Below are positions 46,881 through 57,225 of a stretch of DNA of 64,000 bases, one piece after another; positions within the stretch are counted from its first letter, which is position 1; every line of letters starts with the position of its first letter. Location of the stretch: contig JAGPNK010000002.1 in NCBI GenBank assembly GCA_020746835.1, positions 2,356,001-2,420,000 on the forward strand, in the 5' to 3' direction. The notes under the pieces were generated by a model. The model was not told where the DNA came from, searched no databases, and was given only the letters and a program-made list of their open reading frames with translations. The position numbers were made by a program, and so were the translations under genes. Source of the stretch: Stachybotrys elegans (taxonomy: Eukaryota > Ascomycota > Sordariomycetes > Hypocreales > Stachybotryaceae).

Positions 46881-49295
46881 ATGGCTAGCCCCGATATCAC
46901 AGGGCTCACTTCGTCAGCCCAAGTCTTCTCGGGGAAGCACACTCTGCCGCAAATCCGATCGATCCACAAGGCCCTCCATGTGCAGATTGAAGACAAAGCT
47001 GCCCGCCTGCGCACGCAGGTAGGCGGCTCCTACCGCGAGCTGCTAGGGACCGCCGACACCATTGTGCAGATGCGCGGACACAACGACGAAGTACAAGGGT
47101 TGCTGGGCAGGATGGGCGGCCGCTGTGGTAGGGGGATCGTTGACGTCAAAGCTTCTGCGCTGGCGAGCTTCGTGGAGCAAGAGAAGAGTCCCAAGACGAC
47201 CGAAGCGGCAAGGCTCCGGATACTTGACGCGTGCGCGCTGGTGGTGACCAGAGTCCTCAAGGGCGGCGGCGGGCTTGGAAGCTCTGTCAAGCGAGGCGCC
47301 AGGTTGGTGCTGGCGGCCAAGGTTCTGGTGCTTAGCCGACTGCTTGTCAAGAGCCTGGGCGAGGAGATGAGCGACGAAACTGCACAGCGGGCTGCCGAGT
47401 CCGTGACGAAGACACTGGGAACCCTGCGCAGACGGCTGCTCCGAGGCATAGAGAAGGCACTTGAAAAGGTGGACGAGGAATCGGATCGCGAAGAGGCCCT
47501 GCAAGCCCTGTGCGCCTACAGTCTTGCCACGAGCTCGGGAGCCAAGGACGCCCTCCGCCACTTTCTCCACGTAAGGGGACAGGCCATGGCCTATGCATTC
47601 GATGTTGAAAACGAGCGCGAGAAAAAGTCCGATGATGATGTCGTGCTGGGCTTGCAGACATATACCCGGACATTGCTCGACGTGCAGGCGCTTGTGCCAA
47701 CCAAGCTTTCGCAGGCACTCAACTCGCTAAAACGACGCCCACTGCTGGAGGACACAGCCGTCCGTCAACTCGAGGGCTTACGCCTTGATGTTTATGGCAG
47801 GTGGTGCAGCGAGGAGATACAGTACTTTACACCTTTCATCCGCCATGATGATATTGATGGAAAGCAGGCCAGGGAAATGCTCTCCACATGGGCCAAGCGG
47901 GGGGAGAAGGTGATGATCAGCGGCCTCCAAGAGAGATTGCAACACATGGGCGACTTCAAGTCAATCATGGACCTGCGAACGAGAATCCTCCAGCTTTGGA
48001 TCCGGGATGGTGGCAGAGCCAAGGGGTTCGATCCACAAGAGGTGCAGGATGAGCTACGAGATGTCATAAATCAGCGGATGCTTGTCGTCCTCGAAAGCAA
48101 GGTTGGCAAGCTGCATCTTGTTGAATCCGAAGTCAGCGCCACCCTTGAAGCATGGAACCCTGGTGTCACAGATAAAAACGCCAGCTTGTGGGCTGAGGAT
48201 GGTTACGACACGGCCCTCGCAAACGGCGCAGCACCCTTTGTCCAGGAAGTGGTATCTCGATTATATGGGCGCAATGATGCCGTATCCAAAGCCCTGCACT
48301 GCTACACATCCTGGTATCAGATCATTGATGATGTAAAGGAAGTGGTTGAGTCCTTGAGGAAGCAGCGTTGGGATAATGATTACGATGAAGTCGAGGACGA
48401 GAGCACGATAGAAGAGAGGCAGCAACTTCTAAGTCGGGACGATCCCAACATGCTGCAAGACAGGCTCAACACCACACTGGATAAGTCATTCCAGGAGCTC
48501 GACCAACACCTTCAGGCTCTTTGGACGGATAGGGCAACCACGGCTCAGAGCAGCAGCATCGCCATGTACTTGATCCGTGTCCTACGCGATATCCGTGATC
48601 AGCTACCTAAGCGCCAGGCGATTGAGAGTTTCGGACTACGCATGGTGCCCGAGCTGCACCAAACGATTGCGGTGCAAGTGTCGGCATCGCCTCTGGAGCA
48701 GTGGAAAGCGAGTGGTCTATCCGTCAGAAAGGTCGCTGGCAGACCTCTCTGGGAAGGGGAACCCGCGCTTCCCAGCCAGCCGTCTCCAGCATTCTTCAAC
48801 TACCTGCGGAGCCTATCACTATCGATGACCGACGCCGGCATGGACTTGTGGAGCCCAGCGGCTGTGAGGGCACTTAAGGAGCATTCAGGAGAGAGACTGT
48901 GTGTAATGTGGCGTGAGGCGCTGTCGTCGGCCTCATCAGATCTTGCAAAGGCCGAGAAGAGTAGCGATGAGATTTCGGACAAGGGCGAGAACGCGACCAG
49001 TTCAACGAAAGACGCGGAAGGCGTGGAGGAGGCCCGGGATGAGACGGGAGACGCATCTGCTGACAATTTCACCGCCGAGAAGTCGAAGGATCTGCACATT
49101 CAATGGTTTTACGACATCTCCTTGCTGCAGTGCTGCTATGGCGAAGCATCTGGGAAGGCACGCAGCCAGCTGGAGAAGCTGGGGAGCGATATTCTTGGAA
49201 AGGCGGAGCTTGACGAAGGAGCAAAGCAACGCATCGTCAAGTCTACTGAAGACTTTTGGCAGCGCACTCGCCTCCTCTTTGGGTTGCTGTCATGA
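46881..49295 (+). CDS. COG1: Conserved oligomeric Golgi complex subunit 1
   Basis: A single exon of 804 aa starts with MASPDITGLTSSAQVF. COG1 belongs to lobe A of the COG tethering complex, which captures retrograde vesicles at the Golgi. The N-terminal Vps51-like helix (about 10-95) contains HTLPQIRSIHKALHVQIEDKA, LRTQVGGSYRELLGTADTIV and MRGHNDEVQGLLGRMG, characteristic of COG1. The rest is helical with weak conservation, as usual for the family, including ALHCYTSWYQIIDDVKEVV and an acidic low-complexity insert at about 690-735. No catalytic motif is expected. The stop lies 150 bp from the stop of the convergent isomerase gene. Confidence 0.9.
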   Translation: MASPDITGLTSSAQVFSGKHTLPQIRSIHKALHVQIEDKAARLRTQVGGSYRELLGTADTIVQMRGHNDEVQGLLGRMGGRCGRGIVDVKASALASFVEQEKSPKTTEAARLRILDACALVVTRVLKGGGGLGSSVKRGARLVLAAKVLVLSRLLVKSLGEEMSDETAQRAAESVTKTLGTLRRRLLRGIEKALEKVDEESDREEALQALCAYSLATSSGAKDALRHFLHVRGQAMAYAFDVENEREKKSDDDVVLGLQTYTRTLLDVQALVPTKLSQALNSLKRRPLLEDTAVRQLEGLRLDVYGRWCSEEIQYFTPFIRHDDIDGKQAREMLSTWAKRGEKVMISGLQERLQHMGDFKSIMDLRTRILQLWIRDGGRAKGFDPQEVQDELRDVINQRMLVVLESKVGKLHLVESEVSATLEAWNPGVTDKNASLWAEDGYDTALANGAAPFVQEVVSRLYGRNDAVSKALHCYTSWYQIIDDVKEVVESLRKQRWDNDYDEVEDESTIEERQQLLSRDDPNMLQDRLNTTLDKSFQELDQHLQALWTDRATTAQSSSIAMYLIRVLRDIRDQLPKRQAIESFGLRMVPELHQTIAVQVSASPLEQWKASGLSVRKVAGRPLWEGEPALPSQPSPAFFNYLRSLSLSMTDAGMDLWSPAAVRALKEHSGERLCVMWREALSSASSDLAKAEKSSDEISDKGENATSSTKDAEGVEEARDETGDASADNFTAEKSKDLHIQWFYDISLLQCCYGEASGKARSQLEKLGSDILGKAELDEGAKQRIVKSTEDFWQRTRLLFGLLS

Positions 49296-49445
49296 CAGAT
49301 GATATCAAAATCGAATTTATTAATTAGCACTGCTTTGGAAGACTTGACGGGCGAAGACAATGTGGCTCTTTATATATTTCGTAACCCAACCGTTTCTTCG
49401 TACATGACATGCCAGCACATGGTCCTCTATCCCGAGCATGTGGAA

Positions 49446-50356
49446 CTACAACTTATGCTTCTTTTCACCCGAAGCCAGCTTCCTAAATTCCTCTTGGGGC
49501 GCTCCCGAGACGAAGCGGTCAAGACCTGCAAAGACCTCGCGCAGGTTCTGGCTGTCAATGACGTCGAGCTCCGGCCGGCGGATGAGCTTCTTGATACCCG
49601 TCAAGCTCTCGCCGGACAGATGGTCGCCCAGGCGCTCATCGACCTCGTGCATGACGAGGTCCCTGAAGCGGACATCCTGGCCCTTTTCGACGTCAAAGAT
49701 GGCGTTGACGAAGCCGCAGCGCTCCAGCTCGGGGGCGGGGATGCGCTTGCTCATGAGGAGGGCCTCGTTGGCGCGGGCTGGTCCCAGGCGGGCGGCGAGG
49801 ACGCGCGAGGCGCCACCCTCGGCGACGAGGCCCAGCGAGGAGAAGGGCGTCATGAGGAAGGTGTCCGGGGTGCAGTAGATGAAGTCGGCAAAGGCGACGA
49901 GGGCGGCGGACAGGCCGATGACGGGCCCGTTGAGGCCGACGACGAGGATCTTGGGGTGGCTGGAGAAGGCGTGGCAGATGTTGAGGTTGAAGGCGACAAA
50001 GTTCTTGAGCCAGAACTTGTGCATTGTCTCGTCGGGAGGCGGCGAGGCTTCCGCAATGTAGAAGTCGGCGCCGCTGTGGAGGGCATAAGCAACAGAGGGT
50101 CAGCTTCCGGAGCATAGAGGGATGGGGAAAGTGGAAGAAGAAGAAGGAAAGGACCGGCTTACGCTGAGAAGAACCGGCCCTTGGCGAGGAGGACGGTGAT
50201 GTAGACTTCATCGTGGGTGGCAATCTCGCGCATCTTCTGCGCCAGGTCGTAGTAGTGAGACTGCCTGAGCGCGTTGAGCTTCTTCTCGTTGCATATCGTC
50301 AGCACGGCAACTCGACCTCGGTACTCGAGGGTGATGACGGGAGCTTCCTCCTCCAT
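49446..50356 (-). CDS. Enoyl-CoA hydratase/isomerase, probably delta3,delta2-enoyl-CoA isomerase
   Basis: Exons 50356-50163 and 50073-49446 give 273 aa. The crotonase fold is clear. RVAVLTICNEKKLNALRQSHY is followed by FFSAGADFYIAEASPP, which forms the oxyanion-hole region across the splice, then VVGLNGPVIGLSAALVAFAD as the second oxyanion strand. SSLGLVAEGGASRVLAARLG places a Glu where Eci1-type isomerases have their single catalytic acid. That enzyme moves the double bond of unsaturated fatty acyl-CoA during beta-oxidation. The C-terminus is HKL, a weak variant of the peroxisomal SKL signal, so location is uncertain. The start is the first ATG, MEEEAPVITLEY. It lies in tandem with RPA49, about 600 bp away. 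Confidence 0.88.
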
Positions 50357-50960
50357 GACAAGACTGATACTGAGCGAAGAAGAAGGCGGGAGTGATTGGA
50401 AGGGAAGGATGGTCCAAGGAGAGGAGGGGAGGGAATTGGGCCGCCAAAGATATCTTATCAACGAAAGAACACTCCTGTTCGGAAGCGGACTGGTGAAGCG
50501 ATTGTATGCACCGGCATTACAGTCGCTGTTCTCACCAGCCTGGAGCTGCCCGTCTCCACATCATGATGCCGAGGCAGGGGGATTGAAAGATCGCTCCGTT
50601 TTTGCGGGGGAGGAGCCAGGTTGGTGGTGGATCAGGACCAGCAGTCGGAAACCACTCCCTTCATAATACATAAGCACGTCTGTCTGACAGTGGCTGCTGA
50701 TGCTTATGATTGCACAAGGTGCATGATTATATTCCAGCCCTTGAAACTTTTTAATAGCCCTTTATCTGTAAGAGAAAAAAAAACACCTGTTCTTCCTGAA
50801 ACTTGTCTTGTGATTCTCCGGCTTCTTCATGATCTTCGTCTTCTTCGTGCCCCTTTGTGAGCCGAGGTCTGGGAAACCCTCTCTGCCCCAATGCCGCTAC
50901 GGTATGTACGATGCTACCCCCCCCCCTTACTGGTAGGTAAGGTACCTTGTGCATTTACAT
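50357..50960. other. Intergenic region with a C10-type homopolymer
   Basis: Promoter of the isomerase gene and 3-prime flank of RPA49. A run of about ten C occurs at 50917-50926. No gene is seen. Confidence 0.5.
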
Positions 50961-52388
50961 CTACTTGCGCCGGGGCGCGATGTGGCGCTGCTTCGGGAAC
51001 TCGAGCGGCAGCGCCAGCCTGGCCATGGTCACCGCGCCCTCCTGCTTCTTCGACGTCCGCACCCGCGCGCCAATCTCGTAGAAGTACTGGTTCATCGTCT
51101 TCTGGTCGAGGCGCAGGTCGTCCCGCAGTTGCTGCGTGTCCACGTCGAAGTTGTCCACGATGCAGGCGAACGCGCAGCAGTGCGTCAGGAGGAGGTCGAT
51201 GTGGAACTTCCTCATCTGCCCGGCGTCCGAGAACTTGCGTCGGATGCTCTCGATGACCGCCTCGGGCGCGGGGGACAGCTGCTCCTTCAGCTTCTCCCGT
51301 GTCGGCACCTGTCGCATCCCCCTCTGCCTGCCCGGCTTGGAGATTCTGTAGAAGAGGATGACGAAGAGGAGGTACCGTAGAACGCGGAGGCGGGTGTTGT
51401 CGGACTCGTTCGAGGCCACATTGTTGAGGCGGGCGGCTACATATCGCGAGGGGAGCTGGACGTTCTCTCCCTGCCGCACCTTCTCTTGCCATTCTCGTAC
51501 AGGCACCAGGCTCAGGACGTTTGCGCCGATGATGGCCTCGGGGTCGTATACATCCTGGATCTCCTCGGCATCTAGGTTGGCCTTGGGTACCGGCTTGGCC
51601 TCGTCCACCACCGCTTGCAGCTCCTCTCTAGTCGCCATTGTGGATGTAACCTCGCCCACGGCGTCCAGCATGGCTCGGGTAGCATCGTCCACCTTCATCG
51701 GGGTATTGTCGCCAGACTTCTTCACTGGCGATAGAGCGTTCATTACGTTGTCTTGGATGGCCTTCTTGGCCTTCTTGGTACCAAAGGTCTGACCCAAGTC
51801 TGTCCTTCGTTCCATCATGGTCTGTGTTCTGTCAGCGCATGCCGCAATCACTCGTGCATCACGAGAAACCTACCTGCTTAGCAGTCTTCTCGCCCATTGA
51901 CGCTGCAGAAGCCTGCTTGGCTCTCACAGTGCCCCGGACCACCATCTTCTTGGCCTGTATAACCTCCATCTTGCCGGTTTTAGGATCGTATACACCGAGG
52001 AAGTGGTTCAGGTGGTTAGCATCCTCCTCCTTGGCAGTGTAATCGAGGGTGCGATGCTCTGCCGAGTGAAGGAGTAGTGGCTTGTTGATGCTGAGGCCCG
52101 ACTTCTTCTTCGCATCGCTTTTTCGCTGGTAGGAGTGGAACGTGAGGCCGTCGGGCAATTGAATGCCGGCAGTGGTAGCTGCGAACAAGAATCAGTTGGC
52201 ACGAGCTGAACCTCGCAATCGACGCACGCAGGCAGGGCCTTACCGATGACGGGCGGGCAGGTTTTGGGCTGCAGCAGGGAAGAAACGGTGGTGGTAGATG
52301 CTGGCGCATTAACCACCACTTTTTTCTTGGGCTTCGCGGCGGCGGACTCGCCGTCCCTCTTCCGCTTCTTGGTCGAATCTGGTGCCAT
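50961..52388 (-). CDS. RPA49: RNA polymerase I subunit A49
   Basis: Exons 52388-52244, 52178-51874 and 51821-50961 give 436 aa. A49 with A34.5 forms a TFIIF/TFIIE-like subcomplex that aids initiation and elongation on rDNA in the nucleolus. The N-terminus is Lys-rich (STKKRKRDGES, KPKKKVVV). The dimerization region (about 45-150) has GLTFHSYQRKSDAKKK, LLHSAEHRTLDYTAKEED and FLGVYDPKTGKMEVIQAKK. The C-terminal tandem winged-helix region (about 230-430) has WQEKVRQGENVQLPSRYVA, LRYLLFVILFYRI and HIDLLLTHCCAFACIVDNF. Phases are 1 and 0 at the two introns and agree. The length matches fungal A49. It is one of four ribosome-biogenesis genes in the window. Confidence 0.94.
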
Positions 52389-53633
52389 GGCGATCCTGGT
52401 AGAAAATGCTGATGTTTCGGTGGCACGCCTCTAAGGTATTTCAGAAAAAAATATTGGACTATCGACAGGCAGAAAAAGAGGGACTGGGCGGTGAACCGAG
52501 CCCCACCACGCATGCCTACTAACCTCAAGTCTGCTTTCAGTACTCCAAGCTGCCTCTCCAAATATAGTGTAAGAGATCATCAACGTCATCTCTTGCACCT
52601 GCTGGTGCGAGATCCAACTGTTATCCTCTTGTACCAGTTGGTGCGAGATCCAATCGGTATCCTTCTGTACCAGTTGGTGCAAGACATGACCAACTGGTAT
52701 CCTTCCACACCAATCAGTGCGAAAGATCAGCTAATGCTATCCTTCTAAACCAACCTGTGTGGAAAAAATACACTCGAAGCCCTTCCAAACAAATCTGATC
52801 GGAAAACTCCCAGTCCAGATAGTGTTGATCCCATACGCTGCTTAGCTCTGCTTCACTAAACGGGTCTACTTTCCGACATCATCCAACCCTCCAAGGTTGG
52901 GCTACAGCAAACAGCTCCAGCAAAGTGGATGCTGCGGGGGTAGAAGAGTCCAGGCCTGAAATTTCCAAAAACCAATTGATCGTGTTGTCAATTGAACAGA
53001 ATCTGATGAAGCCTGAATTTCTTCGATGTAAAGGCAGGAAATCACAATACAGCCCATGGCATTTTGTGCAATGTCGTCTCTGGAGGGTGTCCTTCAAGTC
53101 CGTGGATAGATATGTAGGTAGCTTCGACATCATGGTAGGGCTTCTCAGCCCGTCATTGCAAACGCCCATACGGCGCTAGGAGCTGTGCCCTCAGCTACCT
53201 ATGACGACTGGCTGAGGTCAGGGCAAGATGCACGAACATGAAGCGCAGCTTGGTCAGTTATACCAAAATCTCACATCACAATTTACGAGGCACAAATTGG
53301 ATTGGCAAACTTCGTGTCATTTCAATTGTCAAGCAACGTGCTACTTTTCGTCGTCAAGCGCGTTTCAACGTAGAAATTTGCTTCGTCAAGGCGATCCGTT
53401 AACTCCCACCCTTTTTTTACCCGACCATCCGTTTGTCCATTCCATTCCTCATCACGTTCCCGACGGCGTCAAGAGCTCGTAGCGTGGTACAGTCCATCCT
53501 AGCGTAATCCCATCGTGGTTGATGGAGCGTCCTCGGTTACTGCGTGTCCACGGCGAACGTTGCGTGCATCATCAAGGCGTGAGGCGGTTAGCCCGTATGA
53601 GAGATGACTGAGTCAGGTTGTTGGGCGAGACGT
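52389..53633. other. Intergenic region with minisatellite between RPA49 and eL41
   Basis: Contains the 36-40 bp tandem repeat at 52598-52789 and otherwise A/T-richer unique sequence. It includes the promoter of RPA49 and the 3-prime flank of eL41. No protein gene is recognised. Confidence 0.5.
52598..52789. repeat. Minisatellite of five 36-40 bp units with internal hairpin
   Basis: Units start at 52598, 52634, 52670, 52710 and 52750, lengths 36, 36, 40, 40 and 40. Each begins CC(A/T)g-like, carries GTGCG or similar, and ends TATCCTTCtxxA. The unit at 52670 contains a perfect 9-bp inverted repeat: CCAGTTGGT at 52670-52678 and ACCAACTGG at 52689-52697, with a 10-nt loop. On the minus strand the first three units read as 12-residue repeats (HQLVQKDTDWIS type), but no larger frame supports coding. 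Confidence 0.75.
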
Positions 53634-53769
53634 TTATTTGCTGGAGCTTGGTTAGCAAACGCCGCCGAGTCGCCGAGATCAAGCTGGGGAAAACTTACGA
53701 GCGAGCCCTCATCTTTCTTCTCTTGCGCTTGAGGCGCCTAACTCGCTTCTTCCTCCATTTGGCTCTCAT
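53634..53769 (-). CDS. RPL41: 60S ribosomal protein eL41
   Basis: Exons 53769-53699 and 53640-53634 encode only 25 residues, starting MRAKWRKKRVRRLKRK and ending RARSK. eL41 is the smallest ribosomal protein, a single Arg/Lys-rich helix at the intersubunit bridge. The intron (58 nt) has a GTAAGT donor, a GCTAAC branch site and a CTCCAG acceptor. It splits the penultimate codon, Ser, so that exon 2 supplies only its last base, Lys and TAA. Without the splice the peptide would end one residue early at the donor. A probable 5-prime UTR intron lies at 53929-53784 (GTAAGA donor, CACTAAC branch site, GCAG acceptor) just before the ATG. The sequence is nearly invariant in eukaryotes, so identification is secure despite the size. 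Confidence 0.95.
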
Positions 53770-54744
53770 CTTGAACGGTAGAGCTGCGTGCTGTTAGTGA
53801 TGCTGGTCTTGTGTGCGGCCGGCGGCCGGGGTATGCGGAGTCTGGTTTGCAGATGTACACATGAAGAGGATTCCTCAGTGTGTTTCTGTACCATGAATCC
53901 TCGATTGGGGAGGGCGCGGGGTGTCTTACATGTTCGTTAATGAGAATCGTGTTTGGATAAGGAACAAACTCCAAGCTCGTAGGCACAAATGCGGGAGGTT
54001 AAGTCAGGTTGCATACGGAAAGGTAGGGCACAAACCCCCGACATATCACGTGCGCACACACCCCTCCTCCCCCACCACCCCGCTCTTTTCGCTTTTGCTA
54101 TGGCATGCGTGAATGCGATGGCAGTCAATGCACAGGCGAACTTTAGCGCCATAATTACATCATCTCAGATGACTTGACCATGGTAAGGTGATGGACCTGC
54201 CAGCTTGACCTCAGCTAGCTTTGGGAATTGGGCTCTCAATTATGTCACTTCAAATGCTATTGGGAACGGGCCTGAAAGCTAGCAATCGACCAATTGGACG
54301 ATTCAGGATCAATTTCCCTTTCTATGGGTTCTGTACATTGCCTACATATGTAGGTGAGGTAAGTACCCAGTAGCTGTGTAGCTAGCTGTGTAGCTGTGAA
54401 CGAAACACCACCCACACCACACCACGATGATCGAGCCGACCATGCACTGGTGCTAAAGACACAGGGGGTTTTCAGGGTGGATTGAGGTAAGTATGTGTAG
54501 GCATGCGCTTGAAGGGCATTCTGATGCCGTCGCGCGCTCTGGGGGGTGGACTGCTCCTGCTGTCCGGCCTCGCGGCCGAGGAAGTCGCACCTGCCGTGGG
54601 AGGTAGCAAGTAGTAGGAAGGTACCACGAACCCCGTTCTCCATGTCTCAATGAAAACTTCTCAACGTTTGAACCACTTCCTGGTGTCCGTGGCACACATA
54701 TCATTTCCCTCGCACTTAAGATCGATGTTGGGAGGCTGCGTGAC
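53770..54744. other. Divergent region between eL41 and the FHA kinase
   Basis: Holds the eL41 leader with its putative 5-prime UTR intron (53929-53784) and the promoter of the kinase gene. Repeated TAGCTGTGTAGCTAGCTGTGTAGC-type sequence occurs at about 54371-54396. No other gene is seen. Confidence 0.5.
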
Positions 54745-56820
54745 ATGGACCCCACGATGGACAGCCCCTCGGGCTACTTGCACCTCGAAGATGCTCAATT
54801 GTCCGACGCGAAACTGAGTAAGCAGCGACAAACTCGCACCGTCATCCCCTTTCCACTGACTGGGTCGCAGTCAAGATTCCCATTTGGCCTCGCGATATTG
54901 TGAAGGTTGGAAGAGATCCTCGTTCAAAGTGAGCACTAGAGTCGACGCAATGGCTGCTTTCTAATACTCCCAGTACTTTTGCCATCGAAACCGATGTCGA
55001 CAACATGGTTTCACGCAATCACTGCGAGTTTTACGTTGTCGAATATGAGCCATCCGTTCATTACGTCTACGTGAGGGATCGGAAGTCGTTCAATGGCACG
55101 TATGTGAACAACAGAATGATAGGTATCGGTCCTCGCATCTCGCCCGGCTATCTGATAGAGGATGGAGATGTTGTCGAGATCAAACCGCACTAGAGGTTCA
55201 GATTTGAGCAATGCAACAAGCCTCCCACTCACGAGCTCACCACACTCCAGAAAGAAGAGTGTGAGGTACGTACAAACACCCTCATCCTCTATAGCTTGAA
55301 CCTGACGAGTCGTACCTAGCTATTCAAAGATAAATTTACCGTGTCCCGGCTGTGCTTGGGTTATGGATCAGAGGCAGTCGTGCACCTCGCATCTGAGACC
55401 AACACTCACAAGCAGCTTGTTTGTAAACTCATCACTCTTGGTAAAGCAAACAACAAATCTCGGGGCGAATCTCGTAAGCGTATCTTGGAAGCTGACATCC
55501 TCCGAGGATTGGAGCATGTAAGTGCAGTTCGAACCCTGGAGACCAATCTTGCTAACGTACATCAGCCAAACATCCTGCCTTATATTGATGCAGTCATTTC
55601 TCCCCATAACATGTGAGTCCCTGCTGATGTATGTGTGTGCGAAGCCATTCTGATCAGCTCGATAGATACATCTTTACCGAACTTGCATCTGGAGGAGACC
55701 TGATGTCTTTCATCTTTCGCCATGATTTCATCACAGAGTTTGACACTCGTATTATCCTCCGCCAGGTACTCCGCGGACTTCAGTATCTTCACGATAAAGG
55801 GATAGTTCATCGAGATCTGAAACCCGAGAATATTCTTTTTGCCCTGTCGCCCAAGATTGCCTATCATCGCGTCATGCTATCAGACTTTGGCGCTTGCGGA
55901 ATACCAGAGAAGAGCCGAATGCTGTCTTTGGCCGGGACCACCCATTACCAGGCACCGTGAGTTAGCCAGCACATATGACCATATGACAAAAGACAAGACC
56001 CGGGCACTAACATGTCCACAGAGAAGCCCGACACTGCACCGAAGCTCAGACGCCAGCGGTCGACATGTGGGCTACAGGGCTGGTGGCGCTTCTCTTACTC
56101 ACACATAGCATGCAGGACGAGTACGGCCCATTGAACTGCCTTGATCCCGAGGCGATCGATGCTTTGGTGAGCGAGCTTCTTGACCACAACGTTACTCGAA
56201 TTAGCCACGAAGCCAAGAACTTCGTCATGTCGTGCCTCAAAGTCCCACCCCTTGAGCGGATCACAGCTTCAGACGCAGTTGAACATGGATGGTTCTGCAG
56301 CCCAAAAATGCACCTTGAGTTTTTCCAAGAGATGGACCAGAGGATGTTGGTGCAATGGAACGAAAATAAGCGACCCAAAGGAGTTCCATTCGAATTACCC
56401 AGCCTACTGAAGCCGCGAACAGTCGACGCAGACCCAATCCATGGCGCAGAAATAAGCCCGAAGGGACCTGACGAAAAGTTCCCCTCAAAGGCCAGTATGC
56501 CATTGAAAGCCAACTCTGCGGACACAGCAAACATGTCCAATCACTTATCTCTCGAGAGCAAAGGGCAAGAGATGGGGCCGCCACAGGAAAGATACATTGC
56601 CATGACTCCCTCGACGAAAATGACAAGACCAAACTATGGGAAGAAACGAGTGGTAAAAATCCGTGACTCTGCCTTATTACCACTGACAAGCCTCGATCGC
56701 CACCTCAAATCGAACCCCAAGGTTAACAGACGCCAGCGGGTTCTTGACGAGCTGACAAGGACAAAATCCAAGTTCCTGACCGACGGTGGTCATGATGCAT
56801 CCCATGTGTATATGAAGTGA
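54745..56820 (+). pseudogene. FHA-domain Ser/Thr protein kinase (Chk2/Rad53/Dun1-like) with an in-frame amber codon
   Basis: Exons 54745-54817, 54871-54928, 54974-55265, 55320-55517, 55566-55612, 55666-55956 and 56022-56820 splice in consistent phase to 585 codons. Codon 117 (55191-55193) is TAG. The FHA domain (about 28-125) shows KVGRDPRSNTF, SRNHCEFY and FNGTYVNN, the phosphothreonine-binding signature. The kinase domain (about 148-400) has [45 protein letters not shown] and an APE across the last splice. The tail is basic. Such kinases act in DNA-damage or meiotic checkpoints. The stop falls just inside the last FHA strand (EIKPH then RFRFEQ), where relatives usually carry an aromatic residue. 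A TGG-to-TAG change would explain it. Everything downstream is intact, so loss is recent, or the base is an error, or readthrough occurs. Confidence 0.85.
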
Positions 56821-57225
56821 GGAGAGCATATACAGGCAGCTGTCCTGATGATAGTTACTCGTTTATGGTCACCCCCCACGAGGTAGAGAGGCGTTATTAG
56901 AAGTTCTGGAAGCTGCCGGGTTGTTAGGGGAAATCTGTTTGATAGGAACTGTGAACTACAGGTTGTCGATGTCGAGGGCATTCATATCACAAAGTCGAGC
57001 TTGTTTGATGTTCGGGATTTGCTGTCAGTATACTCGCTACCTCATAGATGCGTAACAGAATAAGTGGCGCATGGCTTGACCTGCCGCCACAGAGACTTCA
57101 TGACCTCAGATATTTCCAACCCTTTTCATGTCATTTTCCAGTAGACCCCCAACGCCGTATGACCTTTAAACCCTTTTTAGCCAGCCTTTCGTTCGTTTCG
57201 TGTACATGATACAAGATTTGCATAA
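56821..57225. other. Convergent intergenic region
   Basis: 3-prime flanks of the FHA kinase and the P-loop gene. No gene is seen. Confidence 0.5.

Noticed and set aside
52431..52682. Minus-strand frame through the minisatellite
   Set aside because: The 12-residue repeats arise from the 36-bp units; later units of 40 bp break the frame, so coding is not supported.
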